Source of the DNA: JBJHBP01 sp050485645
GTDB lineage: Bacteria > Pseudomonadota > Gammaproteobacteria > Steroidobacterales > Rariloculaceae
NCBI GenBank assembly: GCA_050485645.1
Contig: JBJHBT010000004.1
Span: 1 to 64,000 of the forward strand
Length of the DNA stretch: 64,000 nt
Reading direction: 5' to 3'
This document shows, piece after piece, positions 17,401 to 24,577 of the stretch. The notes beneath the pieces are model-generated. The model was not told the DNA's origin, ran no database searches, and was given only the letters and a program-made list of their open reading frames with translations. The first letter of the stretch is position 1, and every line of letters begins with the position of its first letter. A program made the position numbers and the translations under genes.

Positions 17401-19125
17401 CTGAACATTGCCACTGGCGACGGCATAAGCAGTGCCGATGGCAGGGCACTCAGCCTGAATAACGTGACCACCGCCAGCGGCATCACCCTGGGCGAGATCA
17501 GCGCGAACCTGGGCACAGGCCCCGGCGTTGATATCCAGAACAGCACCGGCAATATCACGTTGGGCAATACCACGGTGAACGCCACCGGCAGTGGTCCAGG
17601 TGTGCGCCTGCAGGACAACACCGGCAACTATGTGTTTGGCAACCTTTCCGTTACCACTAACAATCAGACAGCGGTGTCGGCCATCAACGGCGCCACGTCG
17701 CTGACCGTCAGTAATGCCACAGGCGTGCTGAACGCCGGCAACGCCACGGCACTGCTGGTACAGAACACGCCCATCGGTGAAGGCGGGCTGAACTTCCAGT
17801 CCATTACCTCAATCGGAGGAAGTGCCACCGGCATCATTCTCGACGGCACCGGCAGTGCCGGCGGACTGGTGGTTGCGGGGACCGGTACGGCGGGCAGCGG
17901 CGGCACCATTGCCGACAAGGCCGGGGCCAATAACCTGACCGATCAGGGAGTGGGCATCTACCTGAACAACACCGGTCTTGTGGAGCTCCACTGGATGCAG
18001 CTGAACGATTTTACCAACTACGGTATCTACGGCACCAACGTCAGCGGTTTCCAGTTTAACAACTCCGTGATCAGCGGTAGCAGCGGCAATAGTGCGGCAG
18101 CTGCAGAGAACGAGGGGGCGGTGCGTTTCAATAACCTCACCGGTCAGGCGCTGATCAGCAACTCGTCCATTGGTGGCGGCTTCCGGGATAATTTCCATCT
18201 GATCAATACCAGCGGGGTCTTGAATCGAATCGTCTTCGACAACGTGACATTTGGTGGCATGAGCACCACCGAGGGCAACGATAGCCTGTTTATCGGGGCC
18301 TCGGGTACGGCCACGGTCAACGTTACGGTACAGAACAGCACGTTCACTTCGGCACGGGGCGACATCTTCCAGATGACCGCGGCCAGCTCCGGCGGCGCCG
18401 ATCTGCTGTTTACCGGCAATGCCGTATCCAACAATCACACGAACATTCCCACCGGCGGCGGCGGTGTGACCATCACCGGCGGCGACAGCAGCCTGTTTAG
18501 TTTGGATATCAACAACAACAGTTTCCGGGATGCCATAGGTCACGCCGTGCTTATCGTCAAGGAGATCGGCAGCGGCAGTCTGATCGGTTCCTTTGCCGAC
18601 AACACCATCGGTGTGGTGGGTGTGGACAACTCCGGATCGCTGGAGGGCAGTGGCTTGAATATCCGTCACAATGGCGGTGGCACCATGACAATGGAAATGC
18701 TGAATAACTCTATCCATCAGTACAACAACTTTGGCATCAATATGCAGGCCGGCGCGGGAGTGGTTCAGAGCGGTGAATTCAATCTGGTGCTGACGGGCAA
18801 TATCGTTTCCCACCCAGGAAACAACCCGGCGATCGACAGCTTCTTCCGGGGTATTCATCTTAACAGCGGCGTAACCCCGGGCGATTCCTTCCAGGTGTGT
18901 TTCGATGCTCAGGGCAACACCATGACCGACTCGGGCCGCAACGGCGGCCAAGATATTCGCTTGCGCCAGCGTCAGAATACCACCGTGCGCTTGCCCGGCT
19001 ACGGCGGCGGTGCCACGGATACTGCCGCGGTGCAGTCCTATCTGGAGGGACGCAATGTGATGCCATTTACCGGGTTGCACGCTGCGGCTTCCACCGGGTT
19101 TGTCGGCGGTGGTGACTGCATCTGA
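11488..19125 (+). CDS. Giant inverse-autotransporter-like surface protein with beta-helix passenger
   Basis: 2545 residues. Signal peptide (1-26, ...HDAFGQ). Residues about 45-295 alternate short strands rich in Tyr/Trp/Arg with turns (YFGLRLGNNRVIGE, NLGLGYRQL, LLVGGYVYFDQL), matching the intimin/invasin-type outer-membrane barrel (IAT_beta). The C-terminus has no classical autotransporter barrel, so export would run from the N-terminal barrel. Three times the passenger shows a beta-helix entry motif (VYASAQGGGDGSPG near 353; FFVAANATGSGDGSS near 840 and 1686). Hundreds of residues of Gly/Asn/Ser/Thr-rich short repeats between them are typical of right-handed beta-helices. Residues about 740-1000 and 1585-1845 are an internal duplication. 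Likely an adhesin or surface fibre; the receptor is unknown. Confidence 0.8.
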   Translation: MRPACSFATAMLSVALLVWPCHDAFGQNAGESAAGTAQAIAVGHDHRYWVPEAYFGLRLGNNRVIGEAGTIIPFTQYADRLLFGDARGRLDDRDSREFNLGLGYRQLVADDQLLVGGYVYFDQLRSRWDNTFRQLTVGSELQAERWSARVNAYRAGSSASPIEDQVWVETDLSGGGDPTLQLVDSYLYFLSSGGTETTFQTHERAINGADFEAGFRMPLRDAGQQLWLHGGWYRFAAGDVPTVSGPRVRADWRVPLLRGVSGARLNVGFEWQRDSVRGAQRFARLEFRMPIGGDRARRVSAGHDRWYQQRMTQAPVRDVDVITGVQQRVIDFREFEPISERAQFADSGMTVGRVVYASAQGGGDGSPGNPAGLGHAAADLVESYGLLVLDGTGGDISEAAELGVDHLRVLSGGASVELRGTTTTSLTATFSSDGEAAVLTQPLSVSGNGIVVDTVNLSAGLMADGVDGLSVLRSTLGDIQLSQVTGQVGFRDSIASSLRVDGGDAAIEIEGGQLSRGMAGSLVDIRNTTGSTLSISAPMQAVDGAGGITLLDNTEGTFGFSGSQILLSTGAHDAIHLSGNTGSDIAFTPDVLAIDTSGGAGLQAANGGRIGIAAGNASVSTVGAGSALSLDGLEADIRLDSVVSESAAATAISLSAVSGVVDVALTRVQSPGHDGIAIFDSTGAFSFGDAEVSGAGNDGVRLSGGPGVVGFGTLDIEGVGRTGIDFTDSDIVFSAQTLNIDGGETGIDLTRAGNTINVANGGALRNFGTVGVQFSAGDDFSDSANALFTFGGGSITAADGAFVMDGVGLNPALGLYDFTGTEFSGPSRFTPGAGQIGELFFVAANATGSGDGSSLHHLAAAGAAQDRADSGELTTFVFVNDGNAVDFSSLVNSTFTLGAGQVITGFGGGNALDPDLPINIVGDFAESAITDPTGNGAALLTTMGGSVITIGDNNRLGHVAIAGGGNAVHGSAFSGLLVQNTEFGAASSHLFSFVDATGSITLSNNTIDVAGDLLNVQGGDAELLLSAGGGTLIGRGVRVVDTTGGTVQISGASLQANGAAAVSLNNNAASVSFVDSGLASATDHYLFSIDQGSGSTGDITLTNVTQSGALAGGALRIGAGPRNVNAGGLNITGGNLSSHLIDINGQSGGTIGLGTVTSNDHAGSAHVIRVANQSGGTVNFGAVHIDSFSSVGSNALSLEDIAGTVNLGGTTSLNNVVDSAVVANNISGEVTIDQLVVDGAGGYGLRVGNTGASSGSITIHSGSIDGTASGGMLVNNTNLVLNNLILGGSGALANTGIEVINSDGIDRSVLINGTTVAAQGAGIDIVGSGAGDLRLALDGNTVNAGTGVGIGLDGSTGAGALLITSLDGNTVNTAGDGGIVIDGAIFDADPDAAGHQQVTGGNTTIGDVVNTASVSGHGLWLNDVLGDVAFGDLNIGNDDGAGLFIRDADKGGVAEFLFGNTGGSINTTHGTAMDIDPVTMAATFARVSSADAAGHGLFIDQISGSISIGETSVSNAGGSGIAVSDSDGDFSFGNTGIDSTGNHGLSLNGATGAITFDALSIESITNAGVDFEGFSGIFSAGTLNVDGGVTAIDLTNAGGTITVTNGGVLENFTGTGVQFSRTDNTDDSVNATFTFGGGSIIGTGGAVVMDGIGLDETTGSYDFTGVAFSGPFRFSLAGGGVVGDLFFVAANATGSGDGSSIDSRAGVGAAQARADTGLPTTFVFINDGDAVDFSVLGGDGFTLSDGQVVSGFGNGNSFGLEVPTNLTGDFDGLEVEDPGNGAASLTNSGGSVVTLASDNRIANVDFNGGTNSLAGNGFANFTLEAVTLGGSSNYLFNFTSPTGELTFTDLTFNAFSGGLLNMSGSAIDLDLSGFNLSLGNQSQPIINIDGQSGGTISLGNITSTNQSGVDAIVRTANQSGGTVNFGNVVVTGFNSAGNSAVNLAGTGGTVSFQNLSLAATSGHGLTAAGIGLNIATGDGISSADGRALSLNNVTTASGITLGEISANLGTGPGVDIQNSTGNITLGNTTVNATGSGPGVRLQDNTGNYVFGNLSVTTNNQTAVSAINGATSLTVSNATGVLNAGNATALLVQNTPIGEGGLNFQSITSIGGSATGIILDGTGSAGGLVVAGTGTAGSGGTIADKAGANNLTDQGVGIYLNNTGLVELHWMQLNDFTNYGIYGTNVSGFQFNNSVISGSSGNSAAAAENEGAVRFNNLTGQALISNSSIGGGFRDNFHLINTSGVLNRIVFDNVTFGGMSTTEGNDSLFIGASGTATVNVTVQNSTFTSARGDIFQMTAASSGGADLLFTGNAVSNNHTNIPTGGGGVTITGGDSSLFSLDINNNSFRDAIGHAVLIVKEIGSGSLIGSFADNTIGVVGVDNSGSLEGSGLNIRHNGGGTMTMEMLNNSIHQYNNFGINMQAGAGVVQSGEFNLVLTGNIVSHPGNNPAIDSFFRGIHLNSGVTPGDSFQVCFDAQGNTMTDSGRNGGQDIRLRQRQNTTVRLPGYGGGATDTAAVQSYLEGRNVMPFTGLHAAASTGFVGGGDCI
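13700..14470 (+). repeat. Internal duplication unit A of the inverse autotransporter
   Basis: Encodes IDGGETGIDLT..., FTFGGGSI, VMDGVGL, YDFTGTEFSGP, LFFVAANATGSGDGSS and TFVFVNDGNAVDFS. The same ordered set recurs about 2.53 kb later. Boundaries are approximate. Confidence 0.75.
16235..17005 (+). repeat. Internal duplication unit B of the inverse autotransporter
   Basis: Encodes VDGGVTAIDLT..., FTFGGGSI, VMDGIGL, YDFTGVAFSGP, LFFVAANATGSGDGSS and TFVFINDGDAVDFS, in register with unit A. Divergence is substantial, so the duplication is old. Boundaries are approximate. Confidence 0.75.
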
Positions 19126-19446
19126 GGTCCTGCCTGGATGGCGGTGATTCCAGCCTGACGTTTCCCGCCCCGCCCGAGCCGTTTTACTGGTCGATCTGGT
19201 CGATCTGTTCCAGCGCACGCTGTTAGGTGGCGTTGAGCGTAGAGGGCGCCCGCCCGGGACAGGCCATGGTCGTGCAGGCTTGCAAGCGTGGCATACGTCT
19301 TCCGGTGGAGCTTCGCAACGAGCAACGATTTCGTATACAATATTATGCGGGCCGGATGGAACTGATCAGGGGGATCGAGTGCCCGGGGTCTGCAAGGACT
19401 TTCGCAACGGCTGTCCTTCGCCTGATGCGCTCGCGGGGCACTGGTT
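19126..19446. other. Intergenic region with a 9-bp tandem duplication
   Basis: 321 bp between the inverse autotransporter and the first solenoid gene. GGTCGATCT occurs twice in tandem near 19191-19208. A promoter candidate is listed separately. No terminator or RNA gene was recognised, and the open frames here show no family features. Confidence 0.45.
19312..19341 (+). promoter_or_regulatory. Candidate sigma-70 promoter for the solenoid genes
   Basis: TTCGCA (19312-19317), an 18-bp spacer and TACAAT (19336-19341) lie in an AT-rich island about 105 bp before the ATG at 19447. The -10 box is good (5 of 6 to TATAAT) and the -35 is partial (4 of 6). Inferred from consensus only. Confidence 0.4.
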
Positions 19447-21540
19447 ATGTGGCGTAGCATCCTGATTCTGCTGGCAGGCGCGGCGGGTGGAGCCGCCATC
19501 GTCCATTTTGCCGGTATTGGCCGCGATGCCCCCGGTTCGACGGGCACGGATGACGTCGTAGCGTCAGGTGCCGCTCCCGGCGCGGATTTCGTAACGCACA
19601 ACCCGGGTTCCCATGGCTCCGTGGCGGAGCAGGGCGTCGCTGCATCGGGTTCCGCGATCAGCGATGCCTACGAGACCGCTGCCGCTCTCACCGACATCCA
19701 GACACTTCAATCTCTGATTGCCGTCGCGGCACAACGTCCCGCGGGATGGTTGCGCGACGTCGAACTCAAGGCATTGCTCGAACGCCTGTCGGAATTCGAT
19801 CCGCGCACCGCCGTTGTGCTGGCGATGTCGCTTGACCTGGAGGCGCGTTGGCTGGCTTCCCTGTACCAGGGCTGGGCGGTATCGGATCCGGCTGCGGCAC
19901 TGGGTGAGCTGTCGGCGGTGGAGGGGATCGGCCCGCGCAGAGCTCTGGCACTCTCGTTGCTGGACGTGTTCGGTCACGATGAGGCGGCTTTGAGTCGTGT
20001 CGCCAGCGCGCTCCCGGAAATCGAACGAATGGGGTTCAGACTGGAAGCCATTGTTGCGCAGGGCATCCGCAATCCCGCAGGTGCGGCGCAGGCTGCAATG
20101 TCCGTCGGTGACACGATGGGACGCCTGTATGTGATGGCGCACGTTATGGATTCGCTGGCCGCCACGGATCCGGCTGCGGCGCTGGCGATTGCTGCCGAAC
20201 TCGATAGCGAGGCGCCTGTGCGGCCCGTGGCACGCGTGCTGGACAGCTGGGCGTTCAGCGACCCCGACGCCGTGTTCGCGTACCTGGAGACGGCAGAACC
20301 AGGGGATCTGCGGGGGTTGAACGACGTATTCAGAACGCTGGCCGGACATGACCGCGAGCGGCTGCTCGGCTTCGTCGACCAGCTGCCGCCCGCGCAGCGG
20401 CGCATCGCGTTGCGCGCGGCACTGGAGGTGCTGGCCCGGCACGAACCATTCGCAGCGCTGGCCGAGGCGGCGAGTCTGCCGGCGGGCAGGGACCAGCAGA
20501 TGCTGCTGGGCACGATTGCCCGGTCCTATGCGCGTCAGGATCCGGCTGCGGCCCTGGCTTGGGCCAGATCGGAATCTGGCGTTGCTCTGAACAACGTGAT
20601 CCGCACGATCGCGCTGTCGGATCCCGATCATGCGCTGCGTCTCGCGCTGGACGAGAGCATGCGGCCAACACATCCGAGCGAGACGGAATCCGATCCGTGG
20701 GCAAGGCTGGCACTGACTGTCGCGGCAGGCACCGGTCCCGCTGCCGTGGGCTATGTGGCGGATCAGCTCTTGGGCTCCGACGTCGCAGGCGCACAGTCGG
20801 CCGTTGAGTCCATGTTGCCGGTATGGGCAACACGATACCCTGACCAGGCGCTGGACTGGGCGGCCACCAACTTCGACAGACTCGATGCCGGGGCGGTCCG
20901 TTCGCTGGCCTTTCAATACGCCGCCGGCGATGCACCACAGCCGTTCGAGATGGTCGCTCGCTTTCCGACCGAACTGCATGCGGCCTGGCTGGATGGAGCG
21001 ATCGCTGGACTGGCCCGCCACGACCCCGCCGGCGCGGCTCGATCGTTGATCCAGTTGAGCAGTCCCGAGCGGCATGTTGAGACCACTTATATCGTTGTCG
21101 ATGAGTGGGCGCGGCAGGACCCAGCCGCTGCTGCGGCCTGGGTCGTCGAACTGGGCAGCGGCCAGACACAGGCCGCGACCTTCCAGCGGGTTGCGGAAAT
21201 CTGGGCGCGAGACGCGCCGGACGCAGCGTCTCGTTGGGTGCTTGATCTGCCCGCAGGTGCCGCGCGCGACAGCGCGCTCGATGGCTACCTGTTGAGCATG
21301 GCCGGGACAGGTACGCTCGACACGCGCGTGCTTGCCCGGTATTCGTCGGATGAGGCTCGCCAGCGAGCGGTGATGCGTGCGATCGTGGAAATCGGCATTC
21401 ACGATCCAGGCCAGGCCAGTCGCCTGATCGACCAGCATCTGCCCGATCCGATGACGCGCAGGATGGCAACCGATGAGATCGAACGCCGACGACAGTCAGG
21501 CGCCGAATCGTTTCGCGGCGGTGCGGGTGGTCCGCGATGA
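19447..21540 (+). CDS. Membrane-anchored alpha-solenoid protein A (DPxxA repeats)
   Basis: 697 residues. A single N-terminal hydrophobic segment (about 4-22, SILILLAGAAGGAAIVHF) looks like an uncleaved anchor. The rest is almost all helical, built from imperfect 30-36-residue helix pairs marked by a turn motif of the type (R/S)-(Q/H)-D-P-A-A-A-L-x-W, for example near residues 140, 240, 360 and 555. This suggests a HEAT- or TPR-like superhelix acting as a protein-binding scaffold in the periplasm. I do not recognise a named family. Its last four bases overlap the start of a clear paralogue, so the two are translated together. Function unknown. Confidence 0.72.
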   Translation: MWRSILILLAGAAGGAAIVHFAGIGRDAPGSTGTDDVVASGAAPGADFVTHNPGSHGSVAEQGVAASGSAISDAYETAAALTDIQTLQSLIAVAAQRPAGWLRDVELKALLERLSEFDPRTAVVLAMSLDLEARWLASLYQGWAVSDPAAALGELSAVEGIGPRRALALSLLDVFGHDEAALSRVASALPEIERMGFRLEAIVAQGIRNPAGAAQAAMSVGDTMGRLYVMAHVMDSLAATDPAAALAIAAELDSEAPVRPVARVLDSWAFSDPDAVFAYLETAEPGDLRGLNDVFRTLAGHDRERLLGFVDQLPPAQRRIALRAALEVLARHEPFAALAEAASLPAGRDQQMLLGTIARSYARQDPAAALAWARSESGVALNNVIRTIALSDPDHALRLALDESMRPTHPSETESDPWARLALTVAAGTGPAAVGYVADQLLGSDVAGAQSAVESMLPVWATRYPDQALDWAATNFDRLDAGAVRSLAFQYAAGDAPQPFEMVARFPTELHAAWLDGAIAGLARHDPAGAARSLIQLSSPERHVETTYIVVDEWARQDPAAAAAWVVELGSGQTQAATFQRVAEIWARDAPDAASRWVLDLPAGAARDSALDGYLLSMAGTGTLDTRVLARYSSDEARQRAVMRAIVEIGIHDPGQASRLIDQHLPDPMTRRMATDEIERRRQSGAESFRGGAGGPR

Positions 21541-23594
21541 AGCGGCTGGTTCTGCTGATCGCAGGGGGTGTGCTGGGCGGCACGACCATGCTGATCGCCG
21601 AAAGGTCCGGACTGATCGGCGATGTCGTCGACCGACCTTCTCCCGTGGATGTCACGAACCGCGCGACGGCGCAGCGCGCCGGCGCAGGCCCGGGCACGCG
21701 GTTCGCAGCCTATCGCGCCGCCGCTCGTATCGCTGATGGCGACACGCTGGCATCGTTGCTGGCAAACGCTGCCGCGTCGGCGCCGTCGTTGCGGCGCGAC
21801 ATCGAGCTCGACGCATTGCTGATGCGCCTTGCGGAACTGGATCCCGAAGGTGCGGTTCGTATTGCGTTAGAACTGACGCTGGACGAAGCTTTCGTGGCTG
21901 AAGCCTATCGCGCATGGGCCCGGCAGGATCTTCAGGCTGCCCTGCGCGGACTCGCGCTGCCCGTGGACCGACAGATCCGACTGGCCGCAGCCGTCGTGCT
22001 GTTCGAGATGGTCGACGACGACAGGTCCGGGTTCGAACGCGTTGCCGCTGAGCTGCCCGACGATCAGGCCGAGCGTGCCATGCTCGAGGTTGAATGGCTG
22101 GCATGGCTTGCCGATCGCAACCCCTACGCTGCGCTTCGCGAAGCTTTGCTGCTGCCTGATGTGCATGTGCAGTCGCGGGCCATGCCGCGCATCGCAGCGT
22201 CCTGGGTGCAGGCCGATCCGCATGACGCGCTGACTCAGGCGCAGCATCTGCCTGACGATCTCAGGATCGCGTATCTTGCGAGTGTCGCTTCGCAGTGGAG
22301 CCTGCTCGATCCGGTTGCTTACCTGGATCACCTGCGTACAGGAGGTGCAACGGGGGAAATGCTGTTCGGTATTCCATTCGCTGTGGCTGCGGATCCCGAT
22401 GCTGCGCTTGCCATGGCCGAGGGCATCTCCGGCCCGGTTGCAATGCAGCTGCGCAGCGCTGTCTTCCAGGTGTTGGCTGAAAGGGGTGATCCTCTGGCGG
22501 TTGTCGCACGGATCGATGCGATGGGGCCAAGCCCGGCACGCAACGATCTCCTGCAGGTGGTTGCACAGACCTATGCACGCCGTGATCCCGACGCGGCGCT
22601 GGCCTGGGCGGCGACCCGTGCCACCGCTGTTCGGATGGCCGTCATTGCCCAGGTGGCCGAGAGCGATCCCGATCGTTTGCCCGGGCTGATCGACACGATG
22701 CTGAGGTCCGACACGAATTCACAGGCTTCGCTGGTCCCGCTGCTCACCCGGATGGGTCGAGATCCGGCACACGCGCCGTTAGTCGCCGACCAGCTGCTTG
22801 CGCGAAATGACCGGCAAAGTGTCAGCGCGCTTCGCACCGTAGTCACTGGATGGGTGCAACAGGATCCGGGTCGCGCCATGGACTGGGTGGCCGGCAATGC
22901 CACGGATCTGCAGCCGGCGCTTGTCGATCAGCTCGCCCGTTCGTTTGCCGAGACGGACGTGGCGGCCGCGGCTACTTACCTGGACGTGATCCCCATGGAG
23001 CTGAGACCGTCCTGGCTCGCGGGTGTAGCCGGAGCCTATGCGCGGCATGACCCCGAAGGTGCGTTCAGCTGGCTCGACAGGTTACGAGGGCAGGAAGGCT
23101 ACGATCAGGCGCTGCAACAGGTTATCGCGGAGTCCGCGCGAACGAATCCGGTCGGCGCCGCCGCCATTGCCGGTAGAACCGGCGCCAGTTTGCAGCCTGC
23201 GACCGCCAGTACCATCGCAGGAAACTGGACGCGCGAGGATCCGGAGGCTGCCGCTCGCTGGGCCCTGGGTGTGGACGATGCTGGTGCGCGTCAGTCAGCA
23301 GTAGGTGCCGTGGCAATGAACTGGGCACGCAGGGACTTGGCTGCTGCCGTTGATTGGGCAGTCGCACTGCCCGACGACGGCCTGCGTGAACGGGCGTTGT
23401 CGACACTGTTGTTCAACAGCGCCACGTCAGGGAATGAAGTGCTGGCGCAGGCATTCGTGCGCATTGCCGACTGGAGTCCGGATGAGGCGCGGATGCTGCT
23501 TGATCGTCATGTGAACGATGCGAGGGTCCGTCGGCAGATCGAGGCCGAAATCTCGGGCAGCGAATCGGGTGTTCAACCGGGCACGGCGCCTTAA
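21537..23594 (+). CDS. Membrane-anchored alpha-solenoid protein B (paralogue of A)
   Basis: 685 residues, starting in an ATGA overlap with the preceding gene. It has the same plan: one N-terminal hydrophobic segment (LVLLIAGGVLGGTTMLI), a short polar linker, then repeated helix pairs with the DP turn (for example RRDPDAALAWAA, QQDPGRAMDWVA, REDPEAAARWAL). Length, anchor and repeat phasing match protein A, so the pair arose by duplication and may form a heteromer. No enzymatic motif is visible. Role unknown; a scaffold at the outer face of the inner membrane is the most I can infer. Confidence 0.72.
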   Translation: MKRLVLLIAGGVLGGTTMLIAERSGLIGDVVDRPSPVDVTNRATAQRAGAGPGTRFAAYRAAARIADGDTLASLLANAAASAPSLRRDIELDALLMRLAELDPEGAVRIALELTLDEAFVAEAYRAWARQDLQAALRGLALPVDRQIRLAAAVVLFEMVDDDRSGFERVAAELPDDQAERAMLEVEWLAWLADRNPYAALREALLLPDVHVQSRAMPRIAASWVQADPHDALTQAQHLPDDLRIAYLASVASQWSLLDPVAYLDHLRTGGATGEMLFGIPFAVAADPDAALAMAEGISGPVAMQLRSAVFQVLAERGDPLAVVARIDAMGPSPARNDLLQVVAQTYARRDPDAALAWAATRATAVRMAVIAQVAESDPDRLPGLIDTMLRSDTNSQASLVPLLTRMGRDPAHAPLVADQLLARNDRQSVSALRTVVTGWVQQDPGRAMDWVAGNATDLQPALVDQLARSFAETDVAAAATYLDVIPMELRPSWLAGVAGAYARHDPEGAFSWLDRLRGQEGYDQALQQVIAESARTNPVGAAAIAGRTGASLQPATASTIAGNWTREDPEAAARWALGVDDAGARQSAVGAVAMNWARRDLAAAVDWAVALPDDGLRERALSTLLFNSATSGNEVLAQAFVRIADWSPDEARMLLDRHVNDARVRRQIEAEISGSESGVQPGTAP

Positions 23595-23679
23595 GAGTGA
23601 TTGCAACAAGCAGCACGAGAGTATGTGCAGTTGATTGCGACAAAAGGACGAGAAATCCTCTCGACGCTGGGCCAGAGCC

Positions 23680-24465
23680 ATGAAGCGTTCAACAAATAAC
23701 ATACGCATGATTTCGATCGCCGCCGCGATCACGGCATTTTGCATCGTTGCCATTCTCATCACGTGGTTCACACCGATGAGCACCGACGTAGCAGACCGGC
23801 CATCAGTGCCGAACGTCGTTCATACAAGTCAGGGCGCTGTGGTACCGCGACGGGGCGGCTCGCTGGACGATGTGTTGTTCGAGGAAACAGACACTCAGGA
23901 GGCACTTGCCGGTTCAGTGTTTGCGAGTTCCGGAGACTACTTTCTCATGTCGAAGGATACGCCGGTGCGATTTCGCAGCGCGCTTCGCGTGGTCGAGGCG
24001 GTAATTGGGGACGCCGCAGGCACGTCGCAGCTACGTGCGCCAGTCAGAGAGACGGGGCAGACTTCAGTCGCGCTACCTGTACCGTCAGGTTGGTATGGCT
24101 ATGTTGTCCATGCTCCCGAGGAAGCAGCCGCATTGCGTGCGTTCCAGGAGTCTGATAACTCAGCACGACATCCAGCGCCACCCACTTCGGAGTTCATCCG
24201 GATCGAGACGCTGGACGACCTTCCCGTCACCTCCACATGGATCGTTCTCGGGGACTATGTGGTTTTCACAAGCGAGCATCGTCTGTTGTTTGGAAACGAG
24301 ATCGAAAAGGTAGGACCCACGGTCGTCAACGATGGCCAAGGTGGTCCGATGACGGTGTCGGCGATGGGCATGGAGTTTGATGTGCCTCCCGGGGAGGCCG
24401 GCTATATAGTTCGCATTGGATCCGGAGGTTCGGAAGCGCCGTCCGGAGATGCATCAGACCGGTGA
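23680..24465 (+). CDS. Single-pass membrane protein of unknown function
   Basis: I use the ATG at 23680 (MKRSTNNIRM...), which puts a basic N-terminus directly before a hydrophobic anchor (ISIAAAITAFCIVAILITWF, about 10-29); a TTG 45 bp upstream is possible. 261 residues. The soluble part is a mix of strands and loops with no family I recognise; YFLMSKDTPVRF and GWYGYVVHA are the most strand-like parts. It follows the solenoid pair by 85 bp on the same strand and may belong to the same transcription unit, perhaps as a partner. Confidence 0.6.
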   Translation: MKRSTNNIRMISIAAAITAFCIVAILITWFTPMSTDVADRPSVPNVVHTSQGAVVPRRGGSLDDVLFEETDTQEALAGSVFASSGDYFLMSKDTPVRFRSALRVVEAVIGDAAGTSQLRAPVRETGQTSVALPVPSGWYGYVVHAPEEAAALRAFQESDNSARHPAPPTSEFIRIETLDDLPVTSTWIVLGDYVVFTSEHRLLFGNEIEKVGPTVVNDGQGGPMTVSAMGMEFDVPPGEAGYIVRIGSGGSEAPSGDASDR

Positions 24466-24577
24466 GCACGCAACTGGCTGAGCCCTAAAGCAGGCTTTAG
24501 TCGGAGGGTCTGCCGGCGGCACTGCCGCAGAATCAGCCTCTTGCGTGATCGCTCATGGCCACTGTGGTGGGGATGCG

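Noticed and set aside
24485..24500. CTAAAG-cagg-CTTTAG hairpin between convergent genes as a terminator
   Set aside because: Only six base pairs with four A-T/T-A and no T-run; too weak to list as a feature.
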